A program made the position numbers and the translations under genes. The notes under the pieces were generated by a model. The model was not told the DNA's origin and searched no databases. It saw only the letters and a list, made by a program, of their open reading frames with translations. Below are positions 59,486-64,000 of a stretch of 64,000 nt of DNA, in pieces. Each line of letters starts with the position of its first letter. The first letter of the stretch is position 1. This DNA is from Rhodospirillaceae bacterium (GTDB lineage Bacteria; Pseudomonadota; Alphaproteobacteria; Rhodospirillales; UBA2165). The stretch is from the NCBI GenBank assembly GCA_947467145.1, contig CANIGJ010000001.1, forward strand, positions 310,001-374,000. Reading direction: 5' to 3'.

Positions 59486-60997
59486 ATGGACGTCAAAATC
59501 CTCGATACGACGTTTCGCGACGGCGCGCAGAGCCTGTGGGCCATGGCAATCCGCCACGGCATGATGGAGCCGGTTGCCGAAGACATGGACAACGCCGGGT
59601 TCCACGTCATCGAGGTGCCCTGCAATTCCATCCACTTCAAGAAATACATCCGCGATATGAAGGAGAACCCCTTCGACATCATGCGGATGCTCGCCAAGAA
59701 AATGCCCAAGACGCCGAAAGCGGCGATGGGCGGCGGCTTGAACCTCAATTCCTTCGGCACGCCGACGCCGCCGGTGCTCGGCAAGTTGTTCATGAAGACG
59801 ATGGCCGATATCGGCATCCTTCAGCGCAACCAGTTGACGTGCAACACGGCCGACCAGTTGAAGCGCGCCTTTCCGACCCTGGTGCCGATTCTCAAGGGGT
59901 ACGGCATGCAGATCGCCATGGCGATCTCGTACTCGGTTTCGCCGCGCCATACCGACGAGTTCTATCTGGAGAAGACACGCGCCGCGCTCGCGATGAAGCC
60001 GGATTCGATCTACCTGAAAGACCAGGGCGGCCTACTCACCGTGGATCGCATCCGCACCCTGATCCCGATGATGATCAAGGAAGCGGGCGACACGCCGGTC
60101 GAACTGCATTCGCATTGCACGACGGGCCTGGCGCCGCTGGTCTATACCGAAGCGATGAAGCTCGGCGTGAAGATCCTGCATTGCGGCATCCCGCCGCTGG
60201 CCGATGGGTCGGCCCAGCCGTCCGTCATCGATATGGTCAAGAATGCGCGACTGATGGGCTATAACGTCGATCTCGACGACAAGCTGATCAAGTCGGTCTC
60301 CGACCGGCTCTACACCATCGCGCGCCAGGACAATATGCCGCTCGGCGAGCCGGTGCGTTACGACTATGCACAGTACATCCACCAGATTCCGGGCGGCGTG
60401 ATCTCCAACCTGAAGTTCCAGCTGTCGGAGATCAATCTCGACCACCGGCTGGAAGACGTGCTCAAGGAATGCATCCAGATCCGCGAGGATTTCGGCTACC
60501 CGATCATGATCACGCCGTTCTCGCAGTATGTCGGCACGCAGGCCGCGATCAATATCGCGACCGGCGAACGCTACAAGGTCGTCATCGACGAGTTTATCCG
60601 CTTCGCCCAAGGCGTTTACGGCGAAGATTCGGGTTACACCTGGATGAACCAGAACCTGAAGGACCGTCTGCTCAACCTGCCGCGCGCCAAGGAATTGGCC
60701 ACACTCGGTAAGCGGCCGGTCGAGGATATCTCGCTCGAAGATTGCCGCCAGAAGTTTGGCTATCCCGGCATCGGCGACGAGGAGTTGATGATGCGCGCCA
60801 TCATGGGTGGCACCAAGGAAATCGAGGCGATGGTCGCCGCCGGTCCGCCGCGCCGGTACCTCACCAGCGATATGCCGCTGGTCAGCCTGCTCAACGAGCT
60901 CAAGAAGCATTCGAGCGTGCGCTACATCCAGGTGCAGCGCGGCACCGATTCCATCGTCATCCAGAACCGGGGCGGCAACGCGGTCGCCGCCGAATAA
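59486..60997 (+). CDS. Biotin-dependent carboxyltransferase subunit, PYC/OADA (transcarboxylase 5S) family, atypical substrate site
   Basis: The protein is 503 residues. An HMGL-like TIM barrel (1-290) has ILDTTFRDGAQSLW, carbamylatable Lys in YLKDQGGLL, and metal His pair in ELHSHCTTG; the PYC_OADA domain follows with IPGGVISNLKFQL and ITPFSQYVGTQAAINI. Residues that hold pyruvate or oxaloacetate differ from the family: RDAHQS is RDGAQS, the LRGQNLLGY arginine segment is MGGGLNLNSFG, and RIFDALND is absent. It likely carboxylates another acid. GGGAGGCGAGTAGC precedes the ATG. First gene of a four-gene biotin operon. Confidence 0.88.
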   Translation: MDVKILDTTFRDGAQSLWAMAIRHGMMEPVAEDMDNAGFHVIEVPCNSIHFKKYIRDMKENPFDIMRMLAKKMPKTPKAAMGGGLNLNSFGTPTPPVLGKLFMKTMADIGILQRNQLTCNTADQLKRAFPTLVPILKGYGMQIAMAISYSVSPRHTDEFYLEKTRAALAMKPDSIYLKDQGGLLTVDRIRTLIPMMIKEAGDTPVELHSHCTTGLAPLVYTEAMKLGVKILHCGIPPLADGSAQPSVIDMVKNARLMGYNVDLDDKLIKSVSDRLYTIARQDNMPLGEPVRYDYAQYIHQIPGGVISNLKFQLSEINLDHRLEDVLKECIQIREDFGYPIMITPFSQYVGTQAAINIATGERYKVVIDEFIRFAQGVYGEDSGYTWMNQNLKDRLLNLPRAKELATLGKRPVEDISLEDCRQKFGYPGIGDEELMMRAIMGGTKEIEAMVAAGPPRRYLTSDMPLVSLLNELKKHSSVRYIQVQRGTDSIVIQNRGGNAVAAE

Positions 60998-61045
60998 AAT
61001 CATCCACACAATCGACAAAAATAAGCGTACAGGGAGACGTTCGTC

Positions 61046-61582
61046 GTGAGTGACTCATTGAGTTCTTTGAAAGAAGAAGACGTCCAGCAGCTGGCTCGCC
61101 TGATCGAGAGCCTCGAACAATCCACGTTCGACTATCTCGAACTGCAGGTCGGCGATATGAAAGTGACGATCGGCAAGGGCAATGTGCCGACTGCTGCGCC
61201 GGCCCCGGCCTACGCGGCACCCACTGTCCCAGCTTATACCCCACCGCCGCCCGCCGCTCGACCCGCGCCAACCGCTGCTGCCACACCGGCACCCGCCGCC
61301 GCCGCGCCAAGCCGCGCCGCCGTCGGGCCGACGCCCGCCGGCATGGTCGATATCAAATCCGAAATCATGGGCATGTATTACGCCCAGCCCGAACCGGGTG
61401 CGGCGCCGTTCGTCACCGTCGGCACCGAGATCAAGGAAGACACCACCATCTGCCTGATCGAGGTGATGAAGACTTCCAACGCCATTCCCGCCGGTGTGCG
61501 CGGCACAATCGCCGAGGTGTATGTGGAGAACGCGCAGCTCGTCGAATACGGCCAGGTCTTGTTCCGCGTTCGCACCGCCTAA
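61046..61582 (+). CDS. Biotin carboxyl carrier protein (AccB-like)
   Basis: The protein is 178 residues. The N-terminal SSLKEEDVQQLARLIESLEQ and FDYLELQVGDMKVTIGKG match AccB. A long Ala/Pro linker (about 50-95) leads to the biotinyl domain with CLIEVMKTSNAIPAG; Lys142 is the attachment site. The consensus AMKM is here VMKT, a substitution seen in some acetyl-CoA carboxylase carriers. GTG start with AGGGAGACG upstream. It lies 48 bp after the carboxyltransferase and 17 bp before the biotin carboxylase. Confidence 0.92.
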   Translation: MSDSLSSLKEEDVQQLARLIESLEQSTFDYLELQVGDMKVTIGKGNVPTAAPAPAYAAPTVPAYTPPPPAARPAPTAAATPAPAAAAPSRAAVGPTPAGMVDIKSEIMGMYYAQPEPGAAPFVTVGTEIKEDTTICLIEVMKTSNAIPAGVRGTIAEVYVENAQLVEYGQVLFRVRTA

Positions 61583-61599
61583 AGCATCGGGGACCAATC

Positions 61600-62967
61600 A
61601 TGACGATCAAACGCGTCTTGATCGCCAACCGGGGTGAAATCGCCCTCCGCGTCATCCGCGCGTGCCAGCAGCTCGGCATCGAAACCGTGTTGGCCACGTC
61701 CGAGGCCGATCGCGATTCGCTCCCCGCACAACTCGCCGACCGTGCCGTCTGCATCGGACCGGCGCGCTCGGCCGACAGCTATCTAAACGTGCGCGCCATC
61801 GTCACGGTTGCTCAGGCGACCGGGTGCGATGCCGTGCATCCGGGTTACGGCTTCCTGTCCGAGAATCCCAGTCTCGTCGATGCCTGCCAGAGCGAAGGGT
61901 TGATCTTCGTCGGCCCGTCGGGCGCTCACATGCGCAAGATGGGCAACAAGATCGCCGCGCGCACCCTGGCCCGCGAAGCGGGCGTGCCGACCCTGCCCGG
62001 ATCGGAAAAGATCGCCTCGGCCGACGATGCGGTGAAGGTCGCCGAACGCGTCGGCTATCCCGTCATGATGAAGGCGGCCGCCGGCGGCGGCGGGCGCGGC
62101 ATGAAGATCGTCCACGATCCATCGACCCTGCCGCAGACCTTCACCTCGGCGTCGGCCGAAGCAGGCTCGGCCTTTGGCGATCCCACCCTGTATCTCGAAC
62201 GCTACATCGCCAATGCCCGCCATATCGAGGTCCAGGTGTTGGGCGACAAGTTCGGCAACGTCATCCATGTCGGCGAGCGCGATTGTTCGCTGCAACGCCG
62301 CCATCAGAAGGTCGTGGAAGAAGCGCCCGCTCCCGGTGTGACCGAAGAGTTGCGCGAGGACATCCGCAGCGCCGCCGTCAAGCTTGCCAAGAATATCGGT
62401 TACGAGAATGCCGGCACGTGCGAATTCATCTACGACGAGGACGCCAAGACGTTCTACTTCCTGGAAATGAATACGCGCATCCAGGTCGAACATCCGGTCA
62501 GCGAGACCATCTCGGGCATCGATCTGGTGCAGGAACAGTTCCGCATCGCCGCCGGCGAGCCGTTGCGCTTCAAACAATCCGACATCACGTTCCGCGGCCA
62601 TGCGCTGGAATGCCGCATCAATGCGGAAATCGCCGAACAGGGGTTCCGGCCCAATGCCGGTGTGATCACGACCTGGGCGCCGCCGGTCGGGCCCAACATC
62701 CGGCTCGATACCCATTGCTACACGGGCTATCAGGTGCCGATGTATTACGATTCCATGCTGGCCAAGCTGATCGTCTACGGCACCAACCGCGACGAGGCGA
62801 TCGCCCGCATGCGCCGCGCCCTTGAGCTGTTCGAGATCGAGGGCATCGGCACCACCGTGCCGTTTCTGCACTTCATGATGGGGCGGCCCGAATTTGCCGA
62901 GGGCAAGGTCAGCACCCATTTGATCGATACCGTGATGCCTGAATTCCTGGCCGGGAGAAAAGCATGA
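61600..62967 (+). CDS. Biotin carboxylase subunit (AccC-like)
   Basis: The protein is 455 residues, full length for AccC. ATP-grasp features: [45 protein letters not shown] glycine-rich loop, [20 protein letters not shown], and [16 protein letters not shown] with the metal ligands. It carboxylates biotin on the carrier protein with ATP and bicarbonate. Because it is coded with its own carrier and an unusual carboxyltransferase, it probably serves that complex rather than fatty-acid synthesis, so a gene symbol is not assigned. ATGA overlap with bioB. Confidence 0.93.
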   Translation: MTIKRVLIANRGEIALRVIRACQQLGIETVLATSEADRDSLPAQLADRAVCIGPARSADSYLNVRAIVTVAQATGCDAVHPGYGFLSENPSLVDACQSEGLIFVGPSGAHMRKMGNKIAARTLAREAGVPTLPGSEKIASADDAVKVAERVGYPVMMKAAAGGGGRGMKIVHDPSTLPQTFTSASAEAGSAFGDPTLYLERYIANARHIEVQVLGDKFGNVIHVGERDCSLQRRHQKVVEEAPAPGVTEELREDIRSAAVKLAKNIGYENAGTCEFIYDEDAKTFYFLEMNTRIQVEHPVSETISGIDLVQEQFRIAAGEPLRFKQSDITFRGHALECRINAEIAEQGFRPNAGVITTWAPPVGPNIRLDTHCYTGYQVPMYYDSMLAKLIVYGTNRDEAIARMRRALELFEIEGIGTTVPFLHFMMGRPEFAEGKVSTHLIDTVMPEFLAGRKA

Positions 62968-63917
62968 ACAACATCGCGCCGCGCGCCGCGTGGACCATCG
63001 CCGAGATCGAGGCGCTGTTCGCGCTACCCTTTAACGACCTGGTGATGCGCGCCCATGAAGTCCATCGCGCTCATTTCGATCCCAACGAGGTCGAATTGGC
63101 CACATTGCTATCGGTGAAGACCGGCGGCTGCCCGGAAGATTGCGGCTATTGCCCACAGGCGGCGCGTTACCATACCGGCGTCGAATCCGAGCCGACCCTG
63201 GCGCTCGACGTTGTGCTGGAACATGCCCGCGCGGCCAAGGCCAATGGGGCCACGCGCTTCTGCATGGGGGCCGCCTGGCGCCAGCCCAAGCAGAAGGACA
63301 TCGAACGCGTCAGCGCCATGGTCAGTGCGGTGAAGGCGATGGGCCTGGAAACCTGCGCCACCTTGGGCATGCTGAACGACGATCAGGCGCGCCAGCTCAA
63401 AGGCGCCGGGCTCGACTACTACAACCACAATATCGATACCGCGCCGGACTATTATGCCGAGATCATCTCGACGCGCGACCAGCAGGAGCGCCTGGATACG
63501 ATCCAGAACGTGCGCGATGCGGGTATCAATGTCTGCTGCGGCGGCATCGTCGGCATGGGTGAGACGCGCGCCCAGCGCGCCGGGCTGATCGCCGAGATCG
63601 CCAATCTCGACCCCTATCCGGAATCGGTGCCGATCAACAATCTGGTGCAAGTGCCGGGGACGCCGCTGCACGGCGTCGACGCGATCGATCCGTTGGAATT
63701 CGTGCGCACCATCGCGGTGGCGCGCATCACCATGCCGAAGGCGCGCGTGCGCCTATCGGCCGGGCGGCGCGAACTGGGCGACGGCATCCAGGCGCTGTGT
63801 TTCCTGGCCGGCGCCAATTCGATCTTCTACGGCGACAAGCTGCTGACCACCGGCAATCCGGACGTCGAAGCGGACCGCGACCTGTTCGCCCGCCTCGGCC
63901 TGCACGGCCGCAATTAG
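62964..63917 (+). CDS. bioB: Biotin synthase
   Basis: The protein is 317 residues. The radical-SAM [4Fe-4S] ligands are Cys56, Cys60 and Cys63 in [12 protein letters not shown]. The second-cluster residues fit too: Cys in [29 protein letters not shown], and Arg in VRLSAGRRE. It inserts sulfur into dethiobiotin. The start overlaps the biotin carboxylase stop (ATGA), so the last step of biotin synthesis is made together with a biotin enzyme. No bioA, bioD or bioF follows within the window. Confidence 0.96.
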   Translation: MNNIAPRAAWTIAEIEALFALPFNDLVMRAHEVHRAHFDPNEVELATLLSVKTGGCPEDCGYCPQAARYHTGVESEPTLALDVVLEHARAAKANGATRFCMGAAWRQPKQKDIERVSAMVSAVKAMGLETCATLGMLNDDQARQLKGAGLDYYNHNIDTAPDYYAEIISTRDQQERLDTIQNVRDAGINVCCGGIVGMGETRAQRAGLIAEIANLDPYPESVPINNLVQVPGTPLHGVDAIDPLEFVRTIAVARITMPKARVRLSAGRRELGDGIQALCFLAGANSIFYGDKLLTTGNPDVEADRDLFARLGLHGRN

Positions 63918-63992
63918 ACCAAGCGTAATTTCAAAACATGGGAAGCGTATCTGCCATGCAATGATCGATTTGAGATAACAGGGAGAATAACA

Positions 63993-64000
63993 ATGCGTGG
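63993..64000 (+). CDS. Start of a further gene (truncated by window edge)
   Basis: An ATG at 63993 is preceded by ACAGGGAGAATAACA, a good ribosome-binding site. Only two codons (ATG CGT) fit before the window ends, so nothing can be said of the product. Confidence 0.45.

Noticed and set aside
61055..61597. Gly/Arg-rich leftward frame opposite the biotin carrier gene
   Set aside because: Antisense of the Ala/Pro linker; the biotinyl motif on the forward strand decides.
1..64000. CRISPR arrays, tRNA/rRNA genes, insertion sequences, phage genes
   Set aside because: No regularly spaced repeats, cloverleaf-like genes, transposase or integrase motifs were seen on reading either strand.

Overview
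The window is high-GC bacterial DNA with almost no non-coding space. It most likely comes from an alphaproteobacterium. The support is three or four EcfG-type general-stress promoters (GGAAC-N16/17-sGTT), a cyclic-glucan-exporter-like ABC protein (NdvA/ChvA type), an SbmA/BacA-related ABC protein, and dispersed palindromic 'GTCATGCCCGGG...' repeats of the kind common in that class. No rRNA, tRNA, CRISPR array, transposase or phage gene was seen. Genus cannot be decided from the sequence.

Layout. 0-3.6 kb: the tail of one TctC/Bug solute-binding protein, then a leftward operon (TctC-like binding protein, Rieske oxygenase, VOC ring-cleavage-type protein) divergent from an IclR regulator. 4.6-6.0 kb: two paralogous secreted PRC-barrel proteins, each with an EcfG promoter and terminator. 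6.1-9.6 kb: an uncharacterised protein, two coupled LysR paralogues and a signal-less NMT1-like binding protein. 9.7-15.3 kb: amidohydrolase, pirin, a ThDP-dependent enzyme, another TctC protein and a small membrane protein. 15.3-25.8 kb: a nine-gene leftward operon (flavin monooxygenase, hydrolase, SDR, MmgE/PrpD, dienelactone hydrolase, three EntS-type MFS exporters, an oligopeptide-type binding protein). 26-31.6 kb: LigB-type extradiol dioxygenase with two more MFS exporters, then a TauD dioxygenase and a 2-hydroxyacid dehydrogenase. 31.7-36.2 kb: envelope/stress block (GlsB-like, DUF4112, two ABC proteins).

36.4-57.3 kb is the densest catabolic block: class III CoA-transferase and IclR regulator; divergently a ThDP enzyme, a UbiD decarboxylase, a three-subunit molybdenum hydroxylase and a class II aldolase; then CoxG, FAH-family and alpha/beta hydrolases; a second CoA-transferase with a second FAH protein and a cupin; and a leftward seven-gene operon (CoA-transferase A and B, NTF2-like protein, second LigB dioxygenase, dehydrogenase, SDR, hydrolase). 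57.5-59.3 kb encodes a DUF35 protein and a thiolase-like protein that lacks the usual Cys and carries a histone-H1-like Lys/Ala tail. 59.5-63.9 kb encodes a three-part biotin-dependent carboxylase with an atypical carboxyltransferase, ending in bioB.

Together the genes read as a mosaic of catabolic modules for aromatic or heteroaromatic acids: uptake by orphan binding proteins, ring oxidation (Rieske, Mo-hydroxylase, flavin monooxygenase), decarboxylation (UbiD, ThDP), extradiol cleavage, hydrolysis of ring-cleavage products, and CoA-level processing. Many functions occur twice (ThDP enzyme, CoA-transferase III, FAH, LigB, 2-hydroxyacid dehydrogenase, IclR, SDR). A near-identical 15-bp dyad links the IclR/UbiD region to the second CoA-transferase region. 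Substrates are not determined by the sequence. All family assignments rest on motif recognition by eye.
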